In this document: piece by piece, positions 18,297 through 26,833 of the stretch
How the letters are laid out: every line of letters starts with the position of its first letter
Numbering within the stretch: position 1 is the stretch's first letter
Assembly: GCA_024742935.1 (NCBI GenBank)
Contig: JANSXN010000015.1
Coordinates: 1-48,105, forward strand
From: Flavobacteriaceae bacterium
GTDB lineage: Bacteria > Bacteroidota > Bacteroidia > Flavobacteriales > Flavobacteriaceae
Length of the DNA stretch: 48,105 nt
Direction of reading: 5' to 3'
Position numbers and translations under genes: made by a program
The notes under the pieces: generated by a model
Database searches by the model: none
What the model saw: only the letters and a program-made list of their open reading frames with translations
What the model was told of the DNA's origin: nothing

Positions 18297-20840
18297 TTAA
18301 TTGATTTTGTCGTTATACAATTCCAAATTTTTATGCACTTGAACTACGGCATAATTGGGTGAGGATATTTCAATATACGGATGACTTAACTTGTATTTTT
18401 TGTTTTCTCTTAGAGTTTCAGCAAATCCTTTGGCGCCTTCTTTACTATAAAGACCGTGAACAACCACAAATACTTTTGAGGCATTGTAATAGTCAATAGA
18501 GGTGTCAATATAATTGAATTTTAGTTCGTCTATTGCGGTATCCAGTTTCTCTTTAAGAGCCATAGCATCTTCTCTGGATGAACTATCAAACTCATAGATG
18601 AGTTTCCATCGTTCTGAGTCATTATTGGCTTCAAAATCAAACTTTTCAATTTTTGGTAATTGAGCGTGAAAAATATTATTTGCTTTTCTTCCTTCTTCAG
18701 AATTTGGATAATTTAATGAAATAAAATTGATTGCATTTTTATAGGCTTCAAATCCATCTTGACGGCCAATAGCTGTTGCTTTAAGTAATTCAAATTTTGG
18801 CACTAAAGGATCTCCCACATACATATTGATGTACTGGTCTGCTTTCGAAATTACTTCACCATACTGCTGGTCTTCAAAAAGGTGATACAATTCAAAATAT
18901 TTATATTCAGGGCTTGTTTCATCGGCTCCAATTTGTGCACTGGGGTTTCTTATGAATTCTGCATAACGAGAGTCCGGGTGGTTTGATACAATATCATTTT
19001 TGTACTGCTCTACTTTGGCATTGTTTTCCAGGAGTTCATAGGTTTTGTACAAATGATATTTTGCAGGAACTACAAGCCGTTCTTCAGGTTGATAAGAGAG
19101 TAAGGTTTCAAGGCGATTAATGGCCAGATTGTACTCGTTAAACTTTTCCTTGTAAATAAGTCCCAGTTGGTAATAGGCCATATCTCTGTCTCTTGTGATG
19201 CTGTCAATCACTTTTGGGTCACTTGGGATTAGTGCCAGATAAGTTTCTGGCAAAAAGGCCTCCCCTGTGGTAAATTCTTTTTTAGCTACTGCCAGTTCAT
19301 CTTGTGCATCACCAGAATCTAAAACAACGGTTTTATTTGACCTGCGCCAATCGTCTTCCAGTTTTCTGTCTCCCCATTGTCTTCTAAACTGTTGCGCACC
19401 AAAAGCTGCAGCAGTTGTATTGTAGAAATAAAATGTTCCTCCAGCCTCGGTTGCATCTCCTTTTCTTCCACCTTTAAAAAATTCATTACTTCTAAATCCT
19501 TCTTCTTCCTTTATTTGTGCCAAAGAGTCTGCTATGGCCTTTTCTTTTAATTCTGAAGTATATGCAGTAAAATAAGCGAGCCTTTCTCCTTCACTCATTT
19601 TAACTATATTGAGCACACTATCGTTTACTTTTGCAATAGTTTCATACCTAATGACGTCCTCAAGGTTGTCTCTTTTCTTTTTAATCTGGCGGTGCAGTTT
19701 GGTGTTTTCAACCAGGCGCTGAAGGGTACTGTCAAAGTAATCGCCCGCCATTTTGTACTCTGCTTTGTCAAAATAAATATCTCCAAGAGCTTCATAATTA
19801 AAGGCCTGAAGTTTTTGATTTTGTCTAAATTCTTTGATTGATGTGTTGTATGCTGCGATTGCAGCATCAATTTCATCTGTTTTTGTGTAAAATTTTCCTC
19901 TTTGATGGTGAATGATATCAAGGAAGGGTCTGTTTTCTCTGTCTTCTGCTAGTTTTTCCAGTTGTTCTTCAAGCAATACTTTATCTCCTTTTTCATAATC
20001 AAAGTTATTGATTTTTTCCATTTTGGCGTTAATCATATACGCTCTGGGTGATTTTCTATTGAGTGCTATGACTTCGTCAAAAGCCAAATTTGCACTGTCT
20101 TTTTCATTTAGTAGGTTGTAGAGTTGTCCTTTTATGTAAAGGAGCCTTCCTTTTGTTTCATTGTTTTTAGTAAATTTTGCAGCATTTTTAATGTGAACCA
20201 CTGCGCTATCTGGTGATTCAAGATTGATGTATGCCTGTGCCATCATTGCAGAGGCATCTGCAAAGTCTTCATCCTCAAGATTTGCTTCTTCAAATAACTT
20301 TTTGAGGTTTTCAATAGCTACATCTTCATTTTGAAGCCGAATGTTTGTTTTTTCTCGCCAAATTTTAGCTGTATTAATGCTGTTGCTTGTGGGGTATCTG
20401 TGAAGTATAAAATTAAATGCCTCTATGGCAGGGATAAATCTCGATTCAAAATAGCGCGCTTGACCAAGAAGCATGTAAGCCTCGTCTATTTGAGGATTGT
20501 GCTCTTTTCCGTTAAAGTAAAGGGAGTGCTTTTGTATAGCGATAACGGCTTTATCCTCAGCTCGTTCAAAATCTGTGTTTCTTGTTTCGCCCGGTAATTG
20601 GATTTCTTCTTTAACTTGAATGAGTTCAATTGGCAGAATCTCAAAATAATCATCTTTCATTGTCTGAGCGAGACTTCGCTTGCCTTGTTCCAATGCCAGG
20701 TTCCCATTATATAAAGCGTTGTATTCTGCATTGATTGCTCTATAGTTTCTTGTCATAAAGGTGCTTTTCTTTCTGGAGCAGGAGGAGGCCACCAAAATCA
20801 AGACAAGAAGTAATGCTAAATATTTAAATATGCCCTTCAA
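18297..20840 (-). CDS. sprE: T9SS/gliding motility lipoprotein SprE (PorW family)
   Basis: 847 aa. Lipoprotein signal with the lipobox VASSC (Cys21). TPR-type helices fill most of the protein (IDEAYMLLGQARYFESRFIP, ADASAMMAQAYINLESPDSA, MAYYQLGLIYKEKFNEYNLA). The opening after the Cys (SRKKSTFMTRNYRAINAEYN) and the overall length are those I know from SprE of Flavobacterium johnsoniae and PorW of Porphyromonas, outer-membrane-linked lipoproteins needed for type IX secretion and gliding. The C-terminal region ends in a SPOR-like beta segment (YIEISSPNYAVVQVHKNLEL). The start is TTG at 20840. It heads a transcript running through bactofilin into the ATP synthase genes. Confidence 0.9.
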   Translation of the reverse strand: MKGIFKYLALLLVLILVASSCSRKKSTFMTRNYRAINAEYNALYNGNLALEQGKRSLAQTMKDDYFEILPIELIQVKEEIQLPGETRNTDFERAEDKAVIAIQKHSLYFNGKEHNPQIDEAYMLLGQARYFESRFIPAIEAFNFILHRYPTSNSINTAKIWREKTNIRLQNEDVAIENLKKLFEEANLEDEDFADASAMMAQAYINLESPDSAVVHIKNAAKFTKNNETKGRLLYIKGQLYNLLNEKDSANLAFDEVIALNRKSPRAYMINAKMEKINNFDYEKGDKVLLEEQLEKLAEDRENRPFLDIIHHQRGKFYTKTDEIDAAIAAYNTSIKEFRQNQKLQAFNYEALGDIYFDKAEYKMAGDYFDSTLQRLVENTKLHRQIKKKRDNLEDVIRYETIAKVNDSVLNIVKMSEGERLAYFTAYTSELKEKAIADSLAQIKEEEGFRSNEFFKGGRKGDATEAGGTFYFYNTTAAAFGAQQFRRQWGDRKLEDDWRRSNKTVVLDSGDAQDELAVAKKEFTTGEAFLPETYLALIPSDPKVIDSITRDRDMAYYQLGLIYKEKFNEYNLAINRLETLLSYQPEERLVVPAKYHLYKTYELLENNAKVEQYKNDIVSNHPDSRYAEFIRNPSAQIGADETSPEYKYFELYHLFEDQQYGEVISKADQYINMYVGDPLVPKFELLKATAIGRQDGFEAYKNAINFISLNYPNSEEGRKANNIFHAQLPKIEKFDFEANNDSERWKLIYEFDSSSREDAMALKEKLDTAIDELKFNYIDTSIDYYNASKVFVVVHGLYSKEGAKGFAETLRENKKYKLSHPYIEISSPNYAVVQVHKNLELYNDKIN

Positions 20841-21019
20841 ATCAAATTATATTTTGTTTATGATAACTAACTAAAAATCTTACGATTTAGTATGTAGAGT
20901 TTTTAACGAGGTGTAAAAATACGTTTCTTTTTGAAAATAATTGAAAACAGACATTAAAATTTGATTTTAAGGGGCTCGGTGTGTGTTTTAATAAAAAAAA
21001 TATAAAGTTTTTTTAAGAA

Positions 21020-21051
21020 TTGTTTCATTCCCAACCAAGATTGTATTTTTG
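21020..21051 (+). promoter_or_regulatory. Promoter of the ferredoxin reductase gene
   Basis: TTG (21020-21022) and TATTTTTG (21044-21051) are separated by 21 nt. The ATG is at 21063, 11 nt after the -7 element. The rest of the 222-bp gap (20841-21062) is AT-rich; I found no matching promoter for sprE on the minus strand. Confidence 0.55.
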
Positions 21052-21062
21052 CCAAAAAAAGT

Positions 21063-22115
21063 ATGTCAAGACTTCACAGCCTTTCCGTTAAGAAAATCAT
21101 CAAAGAAACCCCTGATGCGGTTTCGATACATTTTGAAATTCCTCAAGATTTAAAAAAGGTTTTTCGGTTTCAGTCCGGTCAATACCTCACTTTAGAAACA
21201 ACTATTGGCGAAAAAAAAGTAAGAAGAGCCTATTCGCTTTGCTCAACACCAGAGGGGGAATTGCTTTCAGTCGTGGTTAAAGAGGTAAAAGGGGGAAGTT
21301 TTTCGGTTTTTGCCAATAAAAACTTACGTGAAGGTGATACTCTTAATGTGCTTCCGCCGGAAGGCACTTTTATTTTTGAACCAAAAGAAAGTAATAAAAA
21401 TAGTTATGTTGCATTTGCTGCCGGAAGTGGCATCACCCCAATCATGTCAATTCTCAAAACCGCATTAGAAAAAGAGCCTGAAAGTAAATTTTTACTCGTT
21501 TATGGAAACAAATCTCCTGAAGACACCATCTTTATGAAGGAGTTGATGGACCTGCAACAAGTGCATCCCGAACGATTTTTTCTGGAATTTGTTTTTAGCA
21601 GAAAAGAAGTTGATGACTATCAGTTTGGTCGCATTAGCAAAGCCATTACAAATTATTTTTTAAAGAATAAATACAAAAACTTAAACCCTTCAAACTATTA
21701 TCTCTGTGGCCCTGAGCCAATGATTGATGAGGTTAGAGAAACACTTATTGAAAACGGTATTTCAAAAGAAAAGATTCACTTTGAGCTTTTCTCAACATCA
21801 GTAGAATCGGCTGTTGTTGAAGGATTGCAAGATGGCACAACAACACTCACTGTTTTGCTCGATGACGAAGAAACAAGCTTTGTGATGCCTCAAAACAAAA
21901 CCATTCTTGAGGTCGTATTAGAAAAAGACCTTGATGCGCCCTATTCCTGCCAAGGTGGTATTTGCAGCACCTGTATAGCGCGCATTACTGAGGGCGCCGC
22001 TACTATGCGTAAAAATCAAATACTCACTGATGGCGAAGTGGCAGAGGGGCTTATTTTAACTTGCCAGGCGCAACCCACGACTTCTGTTTTAAAGGTGGAT
22101 TATGATGATGTTTAA
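21063..22115 (+). CDS. Ferredoxin--NAD(P)H reductase with C-terminal 2Fe-2S domain
   Basis: 350 aa. FAD-binding barrel with RAYSLCS at residues 55-61; NAD(P)-binding domain with GSGITPIMSIL (121-131) and CGPEPMIDEV (215-224); C-terminal plant-type 2Fe-2S ferredoxin domain with Cys296, Cys301, Cys304 and Cys334 (CQGGICSTC and LTCQAQP). The architecture FAD-NAD-2Fe2S is that of PaaE-type reductases, which pass electrons from NAD(P)H to an oxygenase or another acceptor. No paa oxygenase genes are nearby, so the acceptor is unknown; in flavobacteria such proteins are usually stand-alone. A clear promoter precedes the gene. Confidence 0.9.
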   Translation: MSRLHSLSVKKIIKETPDAVSIHFEIPQDLKKVFRFQSGQYLTLETTIGEKKVRRAYSLCSTPEGELLSVVVKEVKGGSFSVFANKNLREGDTLNVLPPEGTFIFEPKESNKNSYVAFAAGSGITPIMSILKTALEKEPESKFLLVYGNKSPEDTIFMKELMDLQQVHPERFFLEFVFSRKEVDDYQFGRISKAITNYFLKNKYKNLNPSNYYLCGPEPMIDEVRETLIENGISKEKIHFELFSTSVESAVVEGLQDGTTTLTVLLDDEETSFVMPQNKTILEVVLEKDLDAPYSCQGGICSTCIARITEGAATMRKNQILTDGEVAEGLILTCQAQPTTSVLKVDYDDV

Positions 22116-22150
22116 TAGACAACAGACTTAAGATTTTAGACAACAGATGT
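22116..22150 (+). repeat. Degenerate heptamer tandem repeat, five units
   Basis: Starting in the stop-proximal bases of the reductase gene, 7-bp units follow each other: TAGACAA, CAGACTT, AAGATTT, TAGACAA, CAGATGT. All have A-G at positions 2-3, and the first and fourth are identical. The same type of array occurs at 9511, 13023 and 23232. Confidence 0.6.
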
Positions 22151-22162
22151 CTAGGCACTATC

Positions 22163-22194
22163 AACCCTATCAAGGTTATAACCCTGTAAGGGTT
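22163..22194. terminator. Hairpin pair between converging genes
   Basis: AACCCT at 22163-22168 or at 22180-22185 can pair with AGGGTT (22189-22194). A smaller AACC/GGTT hairpin lies at 22163-22177. It sits between the reductase gene and the converging GT9 gene, so it may terminate both, but no long T-run follows. Confidence 0.4.
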
Positions 22195-22197
22195 CTA

Positions 22198-23241
22198 CTA
22201 AATCTTTTTTAGTTTATCTAAAATCTGCTGAGGTGAAATGGTCTTCATAGCATTTTCATAGCCTTTTGGGAATCTATTTCCATAAATGGAGGTGGGAATT
22301 AAAGGGTATAGATTTCTGTCTGCTAACAACGCATTTTCTTCCGGTTGTCCAAAAGGATAAAACCCGGCATAAGGGTGTGTAACTCCCCAAATTGTGATAG
22401 TGGGCACATTGTAAATCGCAGCCAAATGTGCATTTCCACTGTCCATGGCGAGCATCGCATCGAGGTTTGCGAGCATGGCTAATTCCTGGTCAAAAGAAAG
22501 TGTTCCGGCCAGATTTGTTACTGTATTGAATTTTTGTGCAAGGGTATTCAGCTGTTCTTCTTCCTGTTTTCCCCCTCCAAAAAGGAATACTTGAACCTGC
22601 TTTTCTTTGTCCAAGCCAGCAATAACCTCCTCCATTAATTCCAGCGGATACATCTTTCCTGAATGTGCTGCAAAAGGTGCAATACCTATGTGTTTTTTAA
22701 AAGTAGTGTCAAAAAGGGGGATTACTTTTTCGGGGATTTCCTTTTTTAATGGGAACTGGTGTTGTTCCATATCAATGGGGAAACCCAGCTTTTCAAAAAC
22801 TTCGGTATATCTTTTAATAGTAGATTTAACCGGCTTGAAGATTTTATTTTTCTCGCGGGTGAGGGCTTTTTTTTCTGCTCTGCCTTTGTCTAATTTGATA
22901 ACGGGAATGCTTTTTAGTTTAAAGTAAGAATCCATAATGTTTGAGCGCAACACATTGTGAATGTCTGCCACCGCATCAACTCCTTCATTTTCCAATGCAC
23001 GAGCTAGTTTTATGAGACCGGCGATGCTTTTGTGTTTGCTTTTGATTTCAGCGGGATAGAACGTCACATTTGGCAATTCATCAAAAAGTGGTTTGTGAAA
23101 AGGTTTTGACAAAACCGTAACCTGCAAATGCGGATAAGTAGCACACAGCACCCTCAATACCGGTACACTCATCGCCACATCCCCCAGTGCTGAGAGACGG
23201 ATGACCAGGAGGTGACTTATACTTTTTGTTTCAGGTTTCAA
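22198..23241 (-). CDS. Glycosyltransferase family 9 protein (heptosyltransferase-like)
   Basis: 347 aa, GT-B fold. The N-terminal motif LLVIRLSALGDVAMSVPVL and the C-terminal donor-site segments (IGIAPFAAHSGKMYPLELME, DSGNAHLAAIYNVPTITIWG) are those of ADP-heptose:LPS heptosyltransferases and relatives. It probably adds a core sugar to lipopolysaccharide at the inner face of the membrane. The start is uncertain: the only candidate is a TTG at 23241, which lies inside a CARGTTT heptamer repeat. The DUF4254 gene is directly upstream, a pairing I know from other Flavobacteriaceae. Confidence 0.85.
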   Translation of the reverse strand: MKPETKSISHLLVIRLSALGDVAMSVPVLRVLCATYPHLQVTVLSKPFHKPLFDELPNVTFYPAEIKSKHKSIAGLIKLARALENEGVDAVADIHNVLRSNIMDSYFKLKSIPVIKLDKGRAEKKALTREKNKIFKPVKSTIKRYTEVFEKLGFPIDMEQHQFPLKKEIPEKVIPLFDTTFKKHIGIAPFAAHSGKMYPLELMEEVIAGLDKEKQVQVFLFGGGKQEEEQLNTLAQKFNTVTNLAGTLSFDQELAMLANLDAMLAMDSGNAHLAAIYNVPTITIWGVTHPYAGFYPFGQPEENALLADRNLYPLIPTSIYGNRFPKGYENAMKTISPQQILDKLKKI

Positions 23242-23252
23242 GTTTCAAGTTT
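23232..23252 (+). repeat. Three heptamers CARGTTT at the GT9 start
   Basis: CAGGTTT, CAAGTTT and CAAGTTT follow without a break. On the minus strand they contribute the TTG start codon of the GT9 gene, so the repeat has become part of the reading frame. Confidence 0.65.
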
Positions 23253-23280
23253 AAAAAAGCTGACAGGTTTTAGGGGACTT

Positions 23281-23886
23281 TTATTTTTTCCGAAGCACAG
23301 GATTCATTTCATCGTCGTTATACATTTTCATCTGTTTATAGACTTTCATGTATTTTTCGCCTTGAGCGATATCTTCAAGCAGTTGATTAATAGCGGCTGA
23401 CAAATCGATGCGTTGTTCCAGAAGCACGTCTAATTTTTCTTTGCATTTCAATTTGTATTCAAAGGTAGCATCTGCTCTGTTTGCTTCTTCATCCATATGG
23501 TATATTTTCAAAGCGAGAATGGAGAGGCGGTCAATACCCCAAGCAGGGCTTTCTGTGTTGATTTTTGCATTTTTCTTTACTCCAACATTCTTGTATTTTT
23601 CAAGAAAATAGCTGTCGATATACTCCACAGTATCTGTTCTGTCCTGGTTTGAAGCATCAATCTGTCGTTTTAATTTTAAAGCAGCAACCGGATCGATATT
23701 GGGATCACGAATGATGTCTTCATAGTGCCATTGCACTGTATCAATCCAGGATTTTCTGTAGAGCAAGTGCTCAATTAATTGTGCATTCTTATCGTAAGGA
23801 TTGGTGAACGGTTGATCAACCGTGTTGATGATGTGGTATTTACTTATGACTTCTTGAAATATTTTATTGGCTTTATCAGTAAACAT
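23281..23886 (-). CDS. DUF4254 family protein
   Basis: 201 aa, no signal peptide or membrane helix, rich in charged and aromatic residues and mostly helical. Motifs of the family are visible: LLYRKSWIDTVQWHYEDIIR, LKRQIDASNQDRTDTVEYID, and ESPAWGIDRLSILALKIYHM. The function of the family is unknown. It is usually found beside a heptosyltransferase-like GT9 gene, as here (39 nt), which suggests a role in lipopolysaccharide synthesis. The ATG is at 23886. The 3' end shares a 16-bp sequence with the 3' end of the methyltransferase gene upstream. Confidence 0.8.
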   Translation of the reverse strand: MFTDKANKIFQEVISKYHIINTVDQPFTNPYDKNAQLIEHLLYRKSWIDTVQWHYEDIIRDPNIDPVAALKLKRQIDASNQDRTDTVEYIDSYFLEKYKNVGVKKNAKINTESPAWGIDRLSILALKIYHMDEEANRADATFEYKLKCKEKLDVLLEQRIDLSAAINQLLEDIAQGEKYMKVYKQMKMYNDDEMNPVLRKK

Positions 23887-23930
23887 GGTATTTTGTTATT
23901 TGTTAAAAATATTTTATTGCTTTTTACACA

Positions 23931-23969
23931 CCCCTAAATCCCCTTTTTTTAGAGGGGACTTTTATTTTT
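23931..23969. repeat. CCCCTAAATCCCC-type hairpin element
   Basis: CCCCT (23940-23944) pairs with AGGGG (23953-23957) around a T-rich loop, directly at the 3' end of the methyltransferase gene. The 16 bases GGGGACTTTTATTTTT at 23954-23969 recur at 23273-23288, at the 3' end of the DUF4254 gene. Such elements are common between flavobacterial genes. Confidence 0.55.
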
Positions 23970-24957
23970 CTAAAATGTGCAAATACTCAAAAGTAGCATT
24001 GGCTTTGTGGTTTCTGTTTTCAGTTTTATCGGCTTTGAAGCGTTGGTATTTTTTTGTTTTTAAGGTGTAATTACCATAGCGTTTCATAATAGTTTTTACT
24101 TCTTCTTCGGTCATTAAGCCCTCGTTGTTATAACTTAAAAACACCCATTGAAATTGTGCGTTTTTAATCAAATCCTCAAAGGACTTTGTGACTTCGCCTT
24201 TTTTACAATAATTGCTTTTTTCGTAAGATCGCAAACCTGTTTTTCCCTGAGGCACAAAGGTATCATATTTTGCAATGGTATTCAAAAGATGATAGTTGGC
24301 TCCATACTGCCTGGCATTATAGGGTGGGTCTAGGTAAAGAATATCGCCGCTTATTTTTTTTATCAAACTGTTTGCGTCTTCCTGAAATACGAGATGTGGT
24401 TGTTGTGTTATTTCAAATAGGGCAGGTTCCAAAATCAAGGTTTTTACCGCCGATTTTTTTACTTGTTTTAAGTAAGCCCCATATACTGAAGCAGTATTTG
24501 CCACCTTATCTGCACTTTCAATGAGGGAGGCTAAGAGGAAATAATAGAGATCTTCTTGAATTTTTTTATCAGTCCACCATTGTTCAATCTGAATGCGAAT
24601 GGCGTCTATTTTTTGCCCGTTTTCTTCTGAAAAATAGAGTCTTCCGGCGGAGCCACCTTCAGAATAGTTTTCATAGATAAAGCCTTTTATACCCGGGAGC
24701 GTATTTAGTTCGTAAATGACGTTTTTAAAGTCCAATGGTTTGTGATTGCCAATGTAGTTTTTTAATAAAATGTAACTGTAATACTCTATATCATTGGCTA
24801 ATACTTGTTTCGCCAGCGGTTTAAAATTTCTCCCAACAGCTCCGGTGCCGGCAAATAGGTCACAGAAAACAGTCTCCTTTAAAGGTATTTTAACTGCTTT
24901 AGAAATGGTTTCTAAAATCCAGGGGTTGAGTTTGTGTTTGGAGCCGATGTAATTCAT
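23962..24957 (-). CDS. DNA adenine methyltransferase (D12 class), modification subunit
   Basis: 331 aa from the ATG at 24957. The SAM-binding loop FAGTGAVG is at about residues 35-42, preceded by MNYIGSKHKLNPWI, the target-side start of D12-class N6-adenine methylases. The catalytic motif DPPY is at about 220-223 in LYLDPPYNARQYGANYHLL. The order FxGxG then DPPY marks the alpha class. It would transfer a methyl group from S-adenosylmethionine to adenine in a short target. The ATG overlaps the stop of the upstream gene by 4 nt (ATGA), which decides the start against an ATG-less 12-nt extension. Together with that gene it probably forms a type II restriction-modification system; the target cannot be read. 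Confidence 0.9.
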   Translation of the reverse strand: MNYIGSKHKLNPWILETISKAVKIPLKETVFCDLFAGTGAVGRNFKPLAKQVLANDIEYYSYILLKNYIGNHKPLDFKNVIYELNTLPGIKGFIYENYSEGGSAGRLYFSEENGQKIDAIRIQIEQWWTDKKIQEDLYYFLLASLIESADKVANTASVYGAYLKQVKKSAVKTLILEPALFEITQQPHLVFQEDANSLIKKISGDILYLDPPYNARQYGANYHLLNTIAKYDTFVPQGKTGLRSYEKSNYCKKGEVTKSFEDLIKNAQFQWVFLSYNNEGLMTEEEVKTIMKRYGNYTLKTKKYQRFKADKTENRNHKANATFEYLHILEK

Positions 24958-25595
24958 TGTGTTACCCAAATAATATCTGAGAGTGGCTGGTTGATTTCTG
25001 AAAAATTCAGTTTTGTTAAATGGCCGGGTTCAAAAGTAGTGACATAATTGGAAATGGCTTGTTGCAAAAGTGAAATTTCTGCTTTGAGTTTCCAGTGGTT
25101 TCCATTTTTGTTGTGAACAATGATAAACAACCTGTTGGCGAGGTGTTTTCTGCCCTGCTGACTTTGGTGGTTGTACAGCCAGTAAAGCAACTGTTCTTTG
25201 TGCGCTTTCGCGAAAGCGAAATCGTTCTCAAAACCTTTCGGAAACACAGATGTTTTATGGTCAAAAGGAATCCCGCTTATGGAAAAATCAACCTCTTTGT
25301 CTTTTTCATTTTTAGCAGGTTCCACTTGAGGATGGGAACAAAAAATATGTTCAACTGCTACTGAACTCCAGTAATTGTACCATCGGTTTATGGCATAATA
25401 AAATGCAGCCTCTTTAGGCAGTTTTTTTTCCTGAACAAGTCTTGCAATTGCTTCCACCAAGCAGTCCCAGTCTGAAATTAAATATATGAAATTTGTATAG
25501 TTGTCCCAGAGATTGTTTTGTTTTTGGAGCCATTTGTAGTTGTACTTCCAGCGTTTTTTGAGTTGGGTTTCTATGTTGCTTAAGTTTATATTCAT
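24954..25595 (-). CDS. Putative type II restriction endonuclease
   Basis: 213 aa from the ATG at 25595. I do not recognise a named family. The centre carries a PD-(D/E)xK-like core: VDFSISGIPFDHKTSVFPKG, with an acidic residue (Asp103), then Asp112-His-Lys114. The N-terminus is helical and Trp/Tyr-rich (KKRWKYNYKWLQKQNNLWDN). It overlaps the methyltransferase gene by 4 nt and the DUF6427 stop by 1 nt, so all three are coupled. Position directly before a D12 methylase is the classical layout of a restriction gene. An alternative is a specificity or regulatory protein. A 16-bp palindrome lies inside the gene. Confidence 0.6.
   Translation of the reverse strand: MNINLSNIETQLKKRWKYNYKWLQKQNNLWDNYTNFIYLISDWDCLVEAIARLVQEKKLPKEAAFYYAINRWYNYWSSVAVEHIFCSHPQVEPAKNEKDKEVDFSISGIPFDHKTSVFPKGFENDFAFAKAHKEQLLYWLYNHQSQQGRKHLANRLFIIVHNKNGNHWKLKAEISLLQQAISNYVTTFEPGHLTKLNFSEINQPLSDIIWVTQ
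25203..25218. repeat. Perfect 16-bp palindrome CGCTTTCGCGAAAGCG
   Basis: Located inside the putative endonuclease gene, where it encodes part of FAFAKA. An identical copy, extended to 18 bp, lies at 46902-46919 inside the GH3 gene and encodes AFAKA. Confidence 0.9.
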
Positions 25596-26518
25596 TATAA
25601 AAACAAGACGAAAAATGGCATCAATAGAAGTAACCAAAGGACTACTTCTTTAAAAATAAAATCTCCCTTTTTTTCAAAATAATTTGCGGATAGCACCGAG
25701 AAAGGCATCGCCATAAATAGCAGTTCACCTCCGTTTTTTTGTGGTGTTAAAATAATGCTGCAAATAGCTATGGCTAAAATAAAACTAATTAACATCGTCG
25801 TGCGTTTCTTTGTTTTGCTTTTGTGTTTCCTACCTAAATAAAAATCAACTATTGACCAAAGCAAAATTCCCAGAAAAAAACTTAATGGATATAAAAGCTG
25901 TATGTGATAGTATGCCTGAAAGTCAAAGCCTGAAGTTCTCACCCAATCCAATGGAAGGTAAAAGGCATTTTGTACAAATAAGGTGTAAGTATTAGTCAGA
26001 ATGATAATTGCTGCCATTCCTAAAAAAGGAATCAAATAGTTTTTAAAGTTTGTTCCTGCATATTGAACAATTGATATAAATAAAACCCCCATAAAAAGAA
26101 TTGACCAAAAATAAATACAAGAAGCTAATGCAATCCATAATGCGGCATCGAAGATTTTTTTTTGAATGTCTTTCTTTGTTTTTAAGCTAATAATTCTTCT
26201 TAAAGCCAGTAAGATAAAAAAATTTGCTGTCAGTACTTCAGTATATAAAAATGTTGCAGGAAATGTGGTTACAAAAATTGCAAACAATAAGATTTTGAAA
26301 GTGTTATTATTAGTTAAATTGTTTTTTCTGGAAATGAAATCAACAAGTAACATAGATAGTAAAAAAACAACCAGCATCAGTGTCTGAAAAGCAACTTTCC
26401 CTAAATTAAAAACAGTTTTTGAACTTAAAAAATGATGCACAACAAAAAACAGCGCCATAAAAATGCCAACTAATAAATAATTTACTGGTTTTGATTTGCT
26501 AAAAAAGCTTGTTAGCAT
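25595..26518 (-). CDS. DUF6427 family membrane protein
   Basis: 307 aa with about eight transmembrane helices (for example YLLVGIFMALFFVVHHFLSS, VLWLLLLMPFFVLFL at the end). The N-terminus MLTSFFSKSKPVNYLLVG matches the Bacteroidota family DUF6427, a polytopic inner-membrane protein without known function. In flavobacteria it lies beside DUF6341 and purD, which is also the case here. Its stop overlaps the start of the putative endonuclease by one base (TAATG), so the restriction-modification genes have been placed in frame with a conserved housekeeping neighbourhood. Confidence 0.75.
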   Translation of the reverse strand: MLTSFFSKSKPVNYLLVGIFMALFFVVHHFLSSKTVFNLGKVAFQTLMLVVFLLSMLLVDFISRKNNLTNNNTFKILLFAIFVTTFPATFLYTEVLTANFFILLALRRIISLKTKKDIQKKIFDAALWIALASCIYFWSILFMGVLFISIVQYAGTNFKNYLIPFLGMAAIIILTNTYTLFVQNAFYLPLDWVRTSGFDFQAYYHIQLLYPLSFFLGILLWSIVDFYLGRKHKSKTKKRTTMLISFILAIAICSIILTPQKNGGELLFMAMPFSVLSANYFEKKGDFIFKEVVLWLLLLMPFFVLFL

Positions 26519-26538
26519 CTTTTAATTTTCTATTTTTG
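26509..26538 (+). promoter_or_regulatory. Promoter of the DUF6341 gene
   Basis: TTG (26509-26511) and TATTTTTG (26531-26538) are separated by 19 nt, and the ATG is at 26565. The -33 part lies inside the first codons of the divergent DUF6427 gene. Confidence 0.6.
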
Positions 26539-26564
26539 CATTGTAAATATAACAACTTCATCCC

Positions 26565-26795
26565 ATGAAAGCATTATTTGAAGGAATAGAATCAATTACT
26601 GATGCCATTTTATTGAGTCCTCTTGATGGAATTCGCGAGTTAGAATTAACCAGCTGGGCTATGGCCAATGGTTTGAACTGGATTTTTGTCATTATCGGAT
26701 TTGGTGCTCTTATCTATTGGTTAAAAGAGCTTAGAAAATATGATCAAGAAGGAAGTGAGGATTATACTTCAACGTCGCATTCTTATTTAGGTTAA
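26565..26795 (+). CDS. DUF6341 family small membrane protein
   Basis: 76 aa. A soluble helical start (FEGIESITDAILLSPLDGIR, then ELELTSWAMANGLNW) leads into one transmembrane helix (IFVIIGFGALIYWL), followed by a charged tail with Asp, Glu and Ser. This matches the small Bacteroidota family DUF6341. It is oriented away from DUF6427 and converges on purD. Function unknown. Confidence 0.75.
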   Translation: MKALFEGIESITDAILLSPLDGIRELELTSWAMANGLNWIFVIIGFGALIYWLKELRKYDQEGSEDYTSTSHSYLG

Positions 26796-26833
26796 TTCTC
26801 ACCAAGCCTCTCCAAAGTTGTAGGGCCAATTTG

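Noticed and set aside
20841-21062. Possible small gene or RNA in the longest gap
   Set aside because: AT-rich, no convincing frame or stable structure; only the reductase promoter is supported.
24270-25364. Frames opposite and within the methyltransferase and endonuclease genes
   Set aside because: The overlapping minus-strand genes have clear motifs and coupled starts; the others do not.
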